Source: Stagnihabitans tardus (lineage in GTDB: Bacteria > Pseudomonadota > Alphaproteobacteria > Rhodobacterales > Rhodobacteraceae). From it: a stretch of DNA of 64,000 nt. The stretch is taken from NCBI RefSeq assembly GCF_009925085.1, contig NZ_JAABNR010000010.1, forward strand, positions 1 to 64,000. Direction: 5' to 3'. Made by a program: the position numbers and the translations under genes. Under the pieces are notes generated by a model. The model did no database searches, was not told the origin of the DNA, and saw nothing but the letters and a program-made list of their open reading frames with translations. Positions 52,823 to 61,364 of this stretch are shown here, piece by piece. Numbering within the stretch: the first letter of the stretch is position 1; each line of letters begins with the position of its first letter.

Positions 52823-53358
52823 AGCCGCCGCCCCCTTTCGTCGATTTCTCCGGTGGCGGGCTTGTGCAGGTCAAGCCCATAGCGGCTGAAGGCCACGACG
52901 GCGGGATAGGCCAGCACCGACCACAGGATCTGCACCAGGCCCATGCCAAAGGCCGGTTGCTCGACGAAGGCCAGGCCCAGAAGCAGGCGGTTGGCGGCAA
53001 AGACCCCCATCATGACCCCCGCGACCAGAAGCCATTCAACCCCGAAGGACAGTTCCCGCGTCAGGGCAGAGCGCGAGCGGATGAACTCCGCCCCCACCAG
53101 CACCAGGGCCGCCCAAAGGCCAGGGGGGCGCATCAGAAGCAGGTCCTCGACCAGGACCACGGCGGCGATCATCGGCGCGGGCAGGTATTCCGGCCGCCGC
53201 ACCATCCAGGCGAAGATCAGGCAGATCAAGAGGTCCGGCCCCGGGACATGGCCCGCCGTGGTGTTCAAGGGCAAGAGGCGGACCAAAAGCAGCACCAGCA
53301 CCACGGCCAGGAAGACCAGCCGGTGCAGCCAGAGCTCTCCGATCCAGGCCCTAATCAC
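52819..53358 (-). CDS. mreD: Rod shape-determining protein MreD
   Basis: Inner-membrane elongasome protein. 179 residues with about five helices (LVFLAVVLVLLLVRLLPL, PDLLICLIFAWMV, YLPAPMIAAVVLVEDLLLMRPPG, VEWLLVAGVMMGVFAANRLLLG, ILWSVLAYPAVVAFSRY). The GTG at 53358 is preferred: GAGG lies six bases before it and it overlaps the mreC stop. An ATG at 53379 has no spaced ribosome-binding site. Confidence 0.88.
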   Translation of the reverse strand: MIRAWIGELWLHRLVFLAVVLVLLLVRLLPLNTTAGHVPGPDLLICLIFAWMVRRPEYLPAPMIAAVVLVEDLLLMRPPGLWAALVLVGAEFIRSRSALTRELSFGVEWLLVAGVMMGVFAANRLLLGLAFVEQPAFGMGLVQILWSVLAYPAVVAFSRYGLDLHKPATGEIDERGRRL

Positions 53359-54346
53359 TGCGCGCCTCGTTCGTGGCATCCTCCACCGGGGCGGCAGGCG
53401 CCGAGGCGGCGGGGTCGGTGTTGGTGACGGGCAGGCCCTCGGCCGGCAAGAGCGGTCCCTGGAAGCCTGCGGGCAGGGGCTTGGGCGGCTCGGGCACCAG
53501 AAGCGCGCCGGGGTCGGAGATCGGCGCCGAGGCATAGGACCGCAACACGCGCAGATATTCCAGCCGCTGGTAATCAGCGGCGAGGTTCACCCGCAGGCGC
53601 TTGTCGGCGCCAAGGACAACCTCTCCGACCAGGAGCCCGCCCGGAAAGACCCCGCCATCCCCCGCGGTGACCACGCGGTCCCCCGGGCTGATCTGGTCGG
53701 GATGTTCCAGGTAATCCAGCGCCGGATACATGGAATTGTCGCCAGAAAGGATGCCCTTCAGCCCCGAGGGCTGGACGACGACCGGAATGCGGCTGGAGCT
53801 GTCGGTCAGCAAGAGCACCCGCGCCGTGCGCTCTCCGACGCCCGAGATGCGCCCGACCAGGCCGATGCCGTCCATCGTCCCCCAGCCGTCGCGGATGCCG
53901 TCCCTTTGTCCGACGTTCAACAGGACGGATTGCCGAAAGGGGCTGCCGCTGTCGGCCAGGACCTGCCCCGTCACCTGGGTCAGCATCGGATCGAGCCGCA
54001 CGTTGTTCAGATCCAGAAGGCGGGCGTTCTTTTGTTCCAGCTGAAGTGCTGCCTCTTTCCAGGCCTTCATCCGCTGCAACTCGTCGCGCAGCTCCTGGTT
54101 TTGTTCGTAAAGCCGGGCGTAGCTTTGAAAGTTCTCGACCATGCCCGAGGCCTTGGTGACCGGCACCATGGCCCAGCTCAAGTCGGGAACCACGCGGTCC
54201 AGAAGCGCCGTGCGAAAACGTTCGACCCTTGGGCTGTCGATGCGCCAGATCAGAAAAAGGACAAGCAGGAAAAGGACCAGAAGGCCCACAAGCACCCGGC
54301 GCAGCGGCCGGGTGAAATCTTCGGTCTCGTAGCGGGCGCGGGCCAT
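53351..54346 (-). CDS. mreC: Rod shape-determining protein MreC
   Basis: 331 residues: a short cytoplasmic start, one membrane helix (VLVGLLVLFLLVLFLIWRI), a periplasmic coiled coil (YARLYEQNQELRDELQRMKAWKEAALQLEQKNARLL) and the two beta domains typical of MreC (DPMLTQVTGQVLADSG..., LLLTDSSSRIPVVVQPSG..., GDRVVTAGDGGVFPGGLLVGEV). A Pro/Ala-rich tail follows. It lies nine bases after mreB. Confidence 0.94.
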   Translation of the reverse strand: MARARYETEDFTRPLRRVLVGLLVLFLLVLFLIWRIDSPRVERFRTALLDRVVPDLSWAMVPVTKASGMVENFQSYARLYEQNQELRDELQRMKAWKEAALQLEQKNARLLDLNNVRLDPMLTQVTGQVLADSGSPFRQSVLLNVGQRDGIRDGWGTMDGIGLVGRISGVGERTARVLLLTDSSSRIPVVVQPSGLKGILSGDNSMYPALDYLEHPDQISPGDRVVTAGDGGVFPGGLLVGEVVLGADKRLRVNLAADYQRLEYLRVLRSYASAPISDPGALLVPEPPKPLPAGFQGPLLPAEGLPVTNTDPAASAPAAPVEDATNEARSD

Positions 54347-54355
54347 GACGGGCCT

Positions 54356-55438
<1,083 letters not shown>

Positions 55439-55483
55439 TCACCTGCATATAAAGAGCAGCGGTCCCAAGTGCGAGTCGAAACC

Positions 55484-55515
55484 GGAACGCCGCGCGGAAG
55501 CCCGCGCGGCGTTCC
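55484..55515 (-). terminator. Hairpin terminator downstream of leuA
   Basis: GGAACGCCGCGCG and CGCGCGGCGTTCC form a perfect 13-bp stem around GAAGCC, 44 bases past the leuA stop. There is only a short T-run, so it is strong by stem rather than by tail. Confidence 0.65.
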
Positions 55516-55559
55516 TGGGCTTGTCATTTTCGAACACTTTGGCCCTGTTTGGGCCGTGA

Positions 55560-57125
55560 TCAGTGCTGATCCTTGTAGTTCACCGATTTGACGTCGCTGT
55601 CCGGCGCGGTCTTCTGCCGCCGGACGATCAGCCGGTTCAAGGCGTTCACATAGGCCTTCACGCTGGCCACGACCGTATCGGTATCCGCCGAAGAGCCCGT
55701 GGCGATGCGGCCGTCTTCCGACAGGCGGACGGAAACGGTGGCCTGGGCGTCGGTGCCCTCGGTCACGGCATGGACCTGGTAGACCTCCAAGGTGGCCTTG
55801 TGCGGGAAGAGGTCGTCCACCGCGTTGAAGGCGGCATCGACCGGACCGTCTCCGGTCGTGTCGGTGGAATGCTCGACACCGTCGATCAGCAGGGTCAGTT
55901 CGGCCTCGCGGGGCCCTTCCGTGCCGCAGACGACGCGCAGGCGCTTGACCTGCAGGAAGTCGTTCTCGTCGTTGATGGCCTCATCCTTGACCAGTGCGAT
56001 CAGGTCCTCGTCGTAGACCTCTTTCTTCTGGTCGGCCAAGGCCTTGAAGCGGACGAAGACGTCGTTCAGCTGGTTCTCGGCCATGTCGAAGCCCAAGGCC
56101 TTCAGCTTCGCGCGCAGGGCCGCGCGGCCGGAGTGCTTGCCCATCTGGATATTGTCGGCGGTGACGCCGATATCCTCGGGGCGCATGATCTCGAAGGTCT
56201 GGACGTTCTTGAGGACGCCATCCTGGTGGATGCCGCTTTCATGCAGGAAGGCGTTCTTGCCGACGATGGCCTTGTTGAACTGCACCGGGAAGCCCGAGAC
56301 GGCAGAGACCCGGCGCGAGAGGTTCATGATCTTGGTCGTGTCGATCTTGGTCTGATAGGGCAGGATGTCGTTCCTGACCCGCATGGCCATGACGACTTCC
56401 TCCAGCGCGGTATTGCCCGCGCGCTCGCCCAGACCGTTGATCGTGCATTCGATCTGGCGGGCGCCGGCCTCGACGGCAGCCAAGGAGTTGGCCGTCGCCA
56501 TGCCGAGGTCATTGTGGCAATGGGTCGCGAAGATGATCTCATCGGCGCCGGGGACACGCTCGAGGAGCATGGCGATCAGCTTGGCGCTTTCGAAGGGATA
56601 GGTATAGCCCACGGTGTCGGGGATGTTGATCGTCGTGGCACCGGCCTTGATGGCGATTTCCACCACGCGGCAGAGGTAGTCATGTTCGGTGCGGGTGGCA
56701 TCCATGGGCGACCACTGGACATTGTCGCAGAGGTTGCGGGCATGGGAGACCGTGTCATGGATGCGCTCGGCCATCTGGTCCATGTCGAGGTTCGGAATGG
56801 CGCGGTGCAGCGGAGAGGTTCCGATGAAAGTGTGGATGCGCGGCGAGTGGGCGTGCTTCACGGCCTCCCAGCAGCGGTCGATGTCCTTGTAATTGGCGCG
56901 CGCCAGGCCGCAGATCGTGGAGTTCTTCGAGCGCTTGGCGATTTCCGAGACGGCGGCGAAGTCGCCCTCGGAGGCGATGGGGAAGCCCGCCTCGATGATG
57001 TCCACGCCCATTTCGTCGAGGAGGGAGGCGATCTCCAGCTTTTCCTCGTGGGTCATGGTGGCGCCGGGGGATTGTTCCCCGTCACGCAAGGTGGTGTCGA
57101 AAATCAGAACGCGGGATTGAGTCAT
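55560..57125 (-). CDS. leuA: 2-isopropylmalate synthase
   Basis: First step of leucine synthesis: acetyl-CoA + 2-oxoisovalerate to 2-isopropylmalate. 521 residues: LIFDTTLRDGEQSPGATM (metal/active-site Asp and Arg), THCHNDLGMATANSLAAVEAGARQIECTINGLGERAGN (metal His pair) in the TIM barrel, then HESGIHQDGVLKN and the C-terminal allosteric domain (about 390-500) for leucine feedback. An upstream leader peptide rich in leucine and alternative hairpins suggest attenuation. Confidence 0.96.
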   Translation of the reverse strand: MTQSRVLIFDTTLRDGEQSPGATMTHEEKLEIASLLDEMGVDIIEAGFPIASEGDFAAVSEIAKRSKNSTICGLARANYKDIDRCWEAVKHAHSPRIHTFIGTSPLHRAIPNLDMDQMAERIHDTVSHARNLCDNVQWSPMDATRTEHDYLCRVVEIAIKAGATTINIPDTVGYTYPFESAKLIAMLLERVPGADEIIFATHCHNDLGMATANSLAAVEAGARQIECTINGLGERAGNTALEEVVMAMRVRNDILPYQTKIDTTKIMNLSRRVSAVSGFPVQFNKAIVGKNAFLHESGIHQDGVLKNVQTFEIMRPEDIGVTADNIQMGKHSGRAALRAKLKALGFDMAENQLNDVFVRFKALADQKKEVYDEDLIALVKDEAINDENDFLQVKRLRVVCGTEGPREAELTLLIDGVEHSTDTTGDGPVDAAFNAVDDLFPHKATLEVYQVHAVTEGTDAQATVSVRLSEDGRIATGSSADTDTVVASVKAYVNALNRLIVRRQKTAPDSDVKSVNYKDQH

Positions 57126-57131
57126 CTTGTC

Positions 57132-57216
57132 CTCGGAGGTTTTTTGCTTCTTCGGGCGCTGGTCACCTCCGAGCGGTCGCGCCCATGGGCACGCTCAGAG
57201 GCGGGTAAGAAGAAGC
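57132..57216 (-). promoter_or_regulatory. leuA leader: mutually exclusive pairings
   Basis: Read on the minus strand: segment A, GCTTCTTC (57216-57209), lies over the leader's Leu codons; B, CTCGGAGG (57173-57166); C, GAAGAAGC (57153-57146); D, CCTCCGAG (57139-57132), overlaps the leuA ribosome-binding site. A pairs perfectly with C, and B pairs perfectly with D. There is no T-run after D, so control is more likely at translation of leuA than at transcription termination. Confidence 0.65.
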
Positions 57217-57278
57217 AGCCCCAAGGAGAGGGCAGGGCCCCCGGGCAAAGCGTGAATGCTGATGCGATCCTTGGTCAT
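57195..57278 (-). CDS. leuL: Leucine-rich leader peptide of leuA
   Basis: 27 residues, starting MTKDRISIHALPGG and ending LGLLLLTRL, with 8 Leu, four of them consecutive (CTG CTT CTT CTT) near the end. It lies 69 bases upstream of leuA. A TATAGT-like -10 (57292-57287 on the minus strand) would place the transcript start almost at the ATG, so translation could be leaderless. Ribosome stalling at the Leu run when leucyl-tRNA is scarce would free downstream pairing. Confidence 0.8.
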   Translation of the reverse strand: MTKDRISIHALPGGPALSLGLLLLTRL

Positions 57279-57438
57279 GGGGGGCGACTATAAGGAGGGA
57301 ATCGCGAAAGAAAAGGGGGGGCGCGGCAGAATCTGGACCTTTGGCGCGGCTGCACCAGATGAAGTCTGCCCTTGGGCGGGCCATCGAGGCCCGCCCAAGG
57401 GCTGCTGCCGCAGGTTTTTCAGGGAAGGGGAGAGCGGG

Positions 57439-58101
57439 ATGGAACGGGCATTGGTCGTGGGACACAGCGGGGGGATCGGGGCGGCACTGGCTTCGGCCTT
57501 GACAGCGCAGGGCGTGGCGGTGACGGGTCTTGGCCGTGCCGAAGGGCTGGATGTCACTGACGAGGCCTCGGTCGCGGCGGCGCTGGGCGGGCTGGAGCCG
57601 GGCTTCGACCTGGTCTTCGTGGCGACCGGCGCCCTGGTGATCGGCGCGCGCGGGCCTGAAAAGACGCTTCGGGCGCTGGACCCTGCGGCCCTGGCGGCGC
57701 AGTTCGCGCTGAATGCGACGGGGCCGCTCCTGGTGCTGAAGCACGCGCTGCGCCTGATGCCGCGCGACAGGGCCTGCCATTTCGCGGCGCTTTCGGCCCG
57801 GGTGGGCTCGATCGGGGACAACCACCTGGGCGGCTGGTATGCCTATCGCGCGGCCAAGGCGGCGTTGAACCAGCTGATCCACACCGCCGCCATCGAGGTG
57901 GCACGCACCCATCCCGGGGCCTGTCTCCTGGCGCTTCACCCGGGGACGGTGGACACCCGCCTGACCGCCGCCCACAGGGGGTCCCATCCGGCGGTTCCTC
58001 CCGCCGAGGCGGCGGCGAATCTCCTTTCGGTCCTGTCACGCTGCACCGCGTCGGACAGCGGGCGATTCGTCGATGCGCAGGGCCTGACCATCCCCTGGTA
58101 A
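57439..58101 (+). CDS. SDR-family oxidoreductase (CsgA-like)
   Basis: 220-residue short-chain dehydrogenase: cofactor motif VVGHSGGIGAALASAL (TGxxxGIG-like), catalytic Ser in FAALSARVGSIG, and YxxxK as WYAYRAAKAALNQL. The pattern resembles C-factor/CsgA-like SDRs. AGGGGAG precedes the ATG at 57439. The substrate is unknown. It is divergent from leuA. Confidence 0.85.
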   Translation: MERALVVGHSGGIGAALASALTAQGVAVTGLGRAEGLDVTDEASVAAALGGLEPGFDLVFVATGALVIGARGPEKTLRALDPAALAAQFALNATGPLLVLKHALRLMPRDRACHFAALSARVGSIGDNHLGGWYAYRAAKAALNQLIHTAAIEVARTHPGACLLALHPGTVDTRLTAAHRGSHPAVPPAEAAANLLSVLSRCTASDSGRFVDAQGLTIPW

Positions 58102-58532
58102 GCCGCTGCCGACCGAGGTCGGATCCGGTGCGCCGAATCCCTCGGACCAAGGTCTGAAGATCGGCCCCGGAAGTCCCCTAAACTGGGGTTTATGCCGGGT
58201 TACGGCGGTAAGAAGGCGCCAAACCTAAACCCCAGACGCATTTCCTGCCGTCCAGCCCCGGGGCAAGGTCATCTCATCGCAACGGCAATCCCGCCGCTGC
58301 ACCAGATGCAAGAACGTGGAGGCTTACGGATCACCCCTCAAGATCGGAGGCGGGCTCGACTGTCCCCGGCCCGCAAGGCCAGAGCCCGAAATGCCCCGAT
58401 TTTGTGCCACCCTGCCCGGGTTTCGGCTGAAGCGCCCCCCAGCGCTGTCCCCCAGCCGGCCCGAGGCAGGGTGGCCCCTTCCCCCCGGGGCCGATCCCCA
58501 ACCGCCGCCTTGTGCCACCCAAAGGACTGACG
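58102..58532. other. 430-base intergenic region before the PepSY genes
   Basis: No gene is supported. It contains an inverted repeat CTGGGGTTTA (58183-58192) with TAAACCCCAG (58226-58235), overlapped by CCCC-TAAACT-GGGG (58175-58188). A regulatory role for the downstream PepSY-LuxR locus is possible. Confidence 0.4.
58183..58235. promoter_or_regulatory. Inverted repeat, 10-bp arms, upstream of the PepSY genes
   Basis: CTGGGGTTTA and TAAACCCCAG with a 33-base spacer. Candidate binding region of the locus's LuxR-type regulator, or an RNA stem in a long leader. Confidence 0.4.
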
Positions 58533-59042
58533 ATGAAAAAACTGCTTCTCTCCGCCGCCTTCGTTCTCTCGGCCGCCTCGGCCTTCGCGGCGGTCACCGC
58601 CAACGACCTGGTCGCCTCCTACCAGGCCGATGGGTTCAACGCGATCGAGGTCACGACCGGTATCACCCAGATCAAGGTCGAAGCCGTCAAGAATGGCACC
58701 AAGGTCGAGGTCGTCTATGACATCGCCTCGGGCTCGATCCTCAAGCAGGAGCAAAAGCCGGCCCGGGCCCGCGACCTGAACGATACCTCGGTCGAGGTCC
58801 AGACCTCGGCGACCGACTTCACGGATGGGTCGGACGACGATTCGGATGATGACCATGGCCGTGGCCGGGGGTCGGATGACGGCGCGGACCACGATGTGGG
58901 CGACGATCACGGCGGCGATCGCGATGACGACGATTCCAGCGGTCACGGCTCTGACGACGATCATGACGACGACCGCGGCGGTTCGGACCACTCCGGCCAT
59001 GGCGGTGGCGATGACCACGACGACGACAGCGACAACGACTGA
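58533..59042 (+). CDS. Secreted PepSY-like protein with Asp/His-rich tail
   Basis: 169 residues: signal peptide MKKLLLSAAFVLSAASAFA, a PepSY-like domain (VTANDLVASYQADGFNAIEVTTGITQIKVEAVKNGTKVEVVYDIASGSILKQEQ, about 20-75), and a long C-terminal tail (about 100-169) of Asp, His, Gly and Ser such as DDDSDDDHGRG. Such tails bind divalent metals. AAAGGACTGACG precedes the ATG. It resembles its neighbour at 59146 in plan. Confidence 0.82.
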   Translation: MKKLLLSAAFVLSAASAFAAVTANDLVASYQADGFNAIEVTTGITQIKVEAVKNGTKVEVVYDIASGSILKQEQKPARARDLNDTSVEVQTSATDFTDGSDDDSDDDHGRGRGSDDGADHDVGDDHGGDRDDDDSSGHGSDDDHDDDRGGSDHSGHGGGDDHDDDSDND

Positions 59043-59145
59043 GCCTTGTCGAAACGAACTGCACCCGGTCCTTTGGGGCCGGGTGACTTGCAGGTGGAGG
59101 CGGTGTTCCGCTAAATGAATTGGGCCAGGAAGGCCAGGTGTGGTG

Positions 59146-59676
59146 ATGAACAGACGGAAGCTGATCACAGTCATGGCGGGGGCGCTGGTTTTTCCAGCGC
59201 TTGGCGCTTTTGCCCAGGATGTCGGTGAGAGCATCGTCGCGCAGCTTCGCGCCCAGGGCTACACGCAGATCGATATCGAAACGACCTGGCTTGGGCGCAT
59301 CCGCATCCTGGCCACGCGCGGGGGTGGCCAGCGCGAGATCATCGCCAATCCCCGCACCGGAGAGATCCTCCGCGACGTTTGGACCGGGGCGCGCGATGGC
59401 ACGCGCACCACGATCCTGGACGATGTGGACGACGATGCAGGCGCCTCGAGCGGCGGCACGTCGGGCTCGGGGTCTTCGGGTTCCGGGTCTTCTGGTTCTG
59501 GTTCTGGCTCCGGTTCCGACGACGACGGAGAGGACGACGACAGCGATTCCGGCGGGTCGCATGGCGGCTCGGGCTCGGGCAAGGATGATTCCGACGACAA
59601 GGATTCGGGCAAGGATGATTCGGATGACGACAAGTCGGACGATTCAGATGACGACAGCGGGAAGGACGACAATTGA
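59146..59676 (+). CDS. Secreted PepSY-like protein with Ser/Gly and Asp-rich tail
   Basis: 176 residues: signal peptide MNRRKLITVMAGALVFPALGAFA, a PepSY-like domain (VGESIVAQLRAQGYTQIDIETTWLGRIRILATRGGGQREIIANPRTGEILRDVW, about 26-80), a Ser/Gly linker, and a strongly acidic tail (DDDKSDDSDDDSGKDD). A GTG at 59140 is an alternative start. It is a paralogue in design of the preceding gene, from which it is separated by about 100 bases with a hairpin (59062-59085). Confidence 0.8.
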   Translation: MNRRKLITVMAGALVFPALGAFAQDVGESIVAQLRAQGYTQIDIETTWLGRIRILATRGGGQREIIANPRTGEILRDVWTGARDGTRTTILDDVDDDAGASSGGTSGSGSSGSGSSGSGSGSGSDDDGEDDDSDSGGSHGGSGSGKDDSDDKDSGKDDSDDDKSDDSDDDSGKDDN

Positions 59677-59729
59677 CTTTGCCGCAACTGGGAGCATCCC
59701 TTCGTGACGTCTGACGGAAGCGACGCGTG

Positions 59730-60239
59730 ATGGGCAGGCTTGCAGGTTTCGCCCTCGTCTTCTTTATCCAGGCGCTTTTCGCGATCCTGTTCATCTCCGA
59801 TATCTTCTCGTCGATCTTCGGTTTCGAGGACACGCCGCTCAGCTGGGAGATGCGCGAGCTCCTGGAAATCGGCGCCGCCCTTGGATTGATCATCGGCCTG
59901 ATCCTGGGCGCCATGGCGCTGCGGCGCGTGGTGCTGGATCGCAACAAGGCGCAAGAGCGGCTGCGGCGGGCCTCGGGGGCTTTCCTCGACCTGTTGGAAG
60001 AGCGTTTCGCCGAGTGGAGCCTGACGCCGGCCGAGCGTGACGTGGCTCTCTTTGCCATCAAGGGCATGTCGACGGCGGAAATCGCCGTGCTGCGCCAGAC
60101 CTCGGAAGGGACGGTCAAGGCGCAGACCAACGCGATCTACCGCAAGGCGGGGGTCTCGGGGCGGTCACAACTGCTGAGCCTGTTCATCGACGACCTGATG
60201 CGCGACGACCCGAAGCTGAGACCCCAGGCCGAGGCTTAG
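59730..60239 (+). CDS. Membrane-anchored LuxR-type (GerE HTH) regulator
   Basis: 169 residues: two N-terminal transmembrane helices (LAGFALVFFIQALFAILFISDIFSSIFG and LEIGAALGLIIGLILGAMAL), a short charged linker, and a C-terminal LuxR-type helix-turn-helix (WSLTPAERDVALFAIKGMSTAEIAVLRQTSEGTVKAQTNAIYRKAGVSGRSQLLSLFI, about 95-155). It has no phosphoacceptor or autoinducer domain, so it must sense through its membrane part or a partner. It starts 53 bases after the second PepSY gene and is probably in one transcript with both. Confidence 0.87.
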   Translation: MGRLAGFALVFFIQALFAILFISDIFSSIFGFEDTPLSWEMRELLEIGAALGLIIGLILGAMALRRVVLDRNKAQERLRRASGAFLDLLEERFAEWSLTPAERDVALFAIKGMSTAEIAVLRQTSEGTVKAQTNAIYRKAGVSGRSQLLSLFIDDLMRDDPKLRPQAEA

Positions 60240-60598
60240 ATCGCGGCCTCTTGCAAGACGGCCAGGGGCACGATGTCCAGGGTGCGGATATGGGTGGCGG
60301 CCAGGTTCACCTTGGGCGCCGCGCCCTCGTCATGGGCTTGCAGAAAGCGGCTGGCGCAAAGGCACCAGCGGTCGCCGGGTTTCAGCCCGGCAAAGCCCCA
60401 TTCCGGCTTCGGCGTGGAAAGATCATTGCCGAGATATTTCGACAGGGCGAGAAACTCCGCCGTCATCACCGCGCAAACCGTGTGGCGCCCGCGATCCTGC
60501 GGGGCCGTGTCGCAACAGCCGTTGCGGAAAAACCCCGTCATCGGCTCGGTCGAGCAGGGTTGCAGCTTTTCGCCAAGGACGTTGATCGAAGGTTCCAT
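60236..60598 (-). CDS. DUF2237 family protein
   Basis: 120 residues with the conserved NVLGEKLQPCSTEPMTGFFRNGCCDTAPQD, HTVCAVMTAEFLALSKYLGNDLSTP and GDRWCLCASRFLQA segments, including several invariant Cys. Its function is unknown; it resembles bacterial proteins associated with DNA or metabolite binding only by annotation. It converges on the LuxR gene with a four-base overlap. No strong ribosome-binding site is visible at 60598. Confidence 0.85.
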   Translation of the reverse strand: MEPSINVLGEKLQPCSTEPMTGFFRNGCCDTAPQDRGRHTVCAVMTAEFLALSKYLGNDLSTPKPEWGFAGLKPGDRWCLCASRFLQAHDEGAAPKVNLAATHIRTLDIVPLAVLQEAAI

Positions 60599-60673
60599 GG
60601 GTGGGATGATAGAGCATCCGCGCGCGGGTTCAACCGAAGAACCCATTGGCGCCAGGCGCTCCCTTCCCACCGC

Positions 60674-60697
60674 GTAGCCCGGGGTATACCCCGGGTT
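60674..60697 (-). repeat. Intergenic palindromic element, family 1, copy 5
   Basis: CCCGGGGTATACCCCGGG with the GTAG flank, 38 bases 3' of the minus-strand hemoglobin gene and oriented with it. Confidence 0.78.
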
Positions 60698-60735
60698 CCC
60701 CCGCCCATGTTGCGAGCCCAGTAGGGTGCGTGATC

Positions 60736-61152
60736 TCACGCACCACCCTTGAGGTTCGGCACGCCCTGGTTCCAGCGCATCAGCCCCATCATCAGGCTCT
60801 CGCCGATCCGATGCGCCAGCGCCGACCAGGCCGCCGCCGTTTCCGGCGCCAGGTTGCGCTTCAGGACGCTGTCGAAAAGCCCGAGCCAGGGAATGAACAT
60901 CCCCGGTCGCACATCCCCCGCCTGGGCATGGACGCGCATCGGGTTGCCCTCATAGCTCCGCTCGGACCGGATGGCATTGCGCCAAAACCCCGCGATCTTG
61001 GCCTCATGCGCGGGCCAGTCGGTGACATGGGCGGCAAAGACCGGGCCAAGGCCCGGGTGCTGGCGGATGGCCTCGTAGAACTCTTCGACGACGAGCGCGA
61101 TCTCGGCATCGGTCACGATAAAGCGGGGCGGCAGGGCTTGGGTCTGATCCAT
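60736..61152 (-). CDS. Group III truncated hemoglobin
   Basis: 138 residues: VVEEFYEAIRQHPGLGPVFAAHVTDWPAHEAKIAGFWRNAIRSERSYEGNPMRVHAQ carries the group III pattern with the proximal His in VHAQ and aromatic FY and W residues, and FIPWLGLFDSVL follows. Group III globins bind O2 or NO and may take part in nitrosative-stress responses. It lies upstream of DUF2237 in a possible minus-strand pair. Confidence 0.88.
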   Translation of the reverse strand: MDQTQALPPRFIVTDAEIALVVEEFYEAIRQHPGLGPVFAAHVTDWPAHEAKIAGFWRNAIRSERSYEGNPMRVHAQAGDVRPGMFIPWLGLFDSVLKRNLAPETAAAWSALAHRIGESLMMGLMRWNQGVPNLKGGA

Positions 61153-61229
61153 GGCGCCATCTTGCCCGCGGGGCGGCGCTTGTCCATGAGACGCTTTGCC
61201 CGAGTGGGCGCCTTTTCCGCGCTGCCCCC

Positions 61230-61258
61230 TTTACCCCCCTTGCGGCCTTTTCTATAAG
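61230..61258 (+). promoter_or_regulatory. Predicted ileS promoter
   Basis: TTTACC (61230-61235), 17-base spacer, TATAAG (61253-61258). Transcription would start near 61265, at the ATG of a short open frame. Confidence 0.55.
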
Positions 61259-61264
61259 GCCCGC

Positions 61265-61312
61265 ATGGCATTTCGCGTGTTCATCGCCCGAATTAGCGGC
61301 CCGGCGTCCTAA
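61265..61312 (+). CDS. Possible leaderless leader peptide upstream of ileS
   Basis: 15-residue open frame MAFRVFIARISGPAS starting at the predicted transcription start, with two Ile codons (ATC, ATT). Its stop lies in the loop of the hairpin CCGGCG-TCCTAAGG-CGCCGG (61301-61320). It may regulate ileS by stalling on Ile codons, but no clear anti-structure is seen. Confidence 0.35.
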   Translation: MAFRVFIARISGPAS

Positions 61313-61364
61313 GGCGCCGGGATTTCGCCATTTCTGCCCTTTCCGACCTCACAGGATGCCCCCG

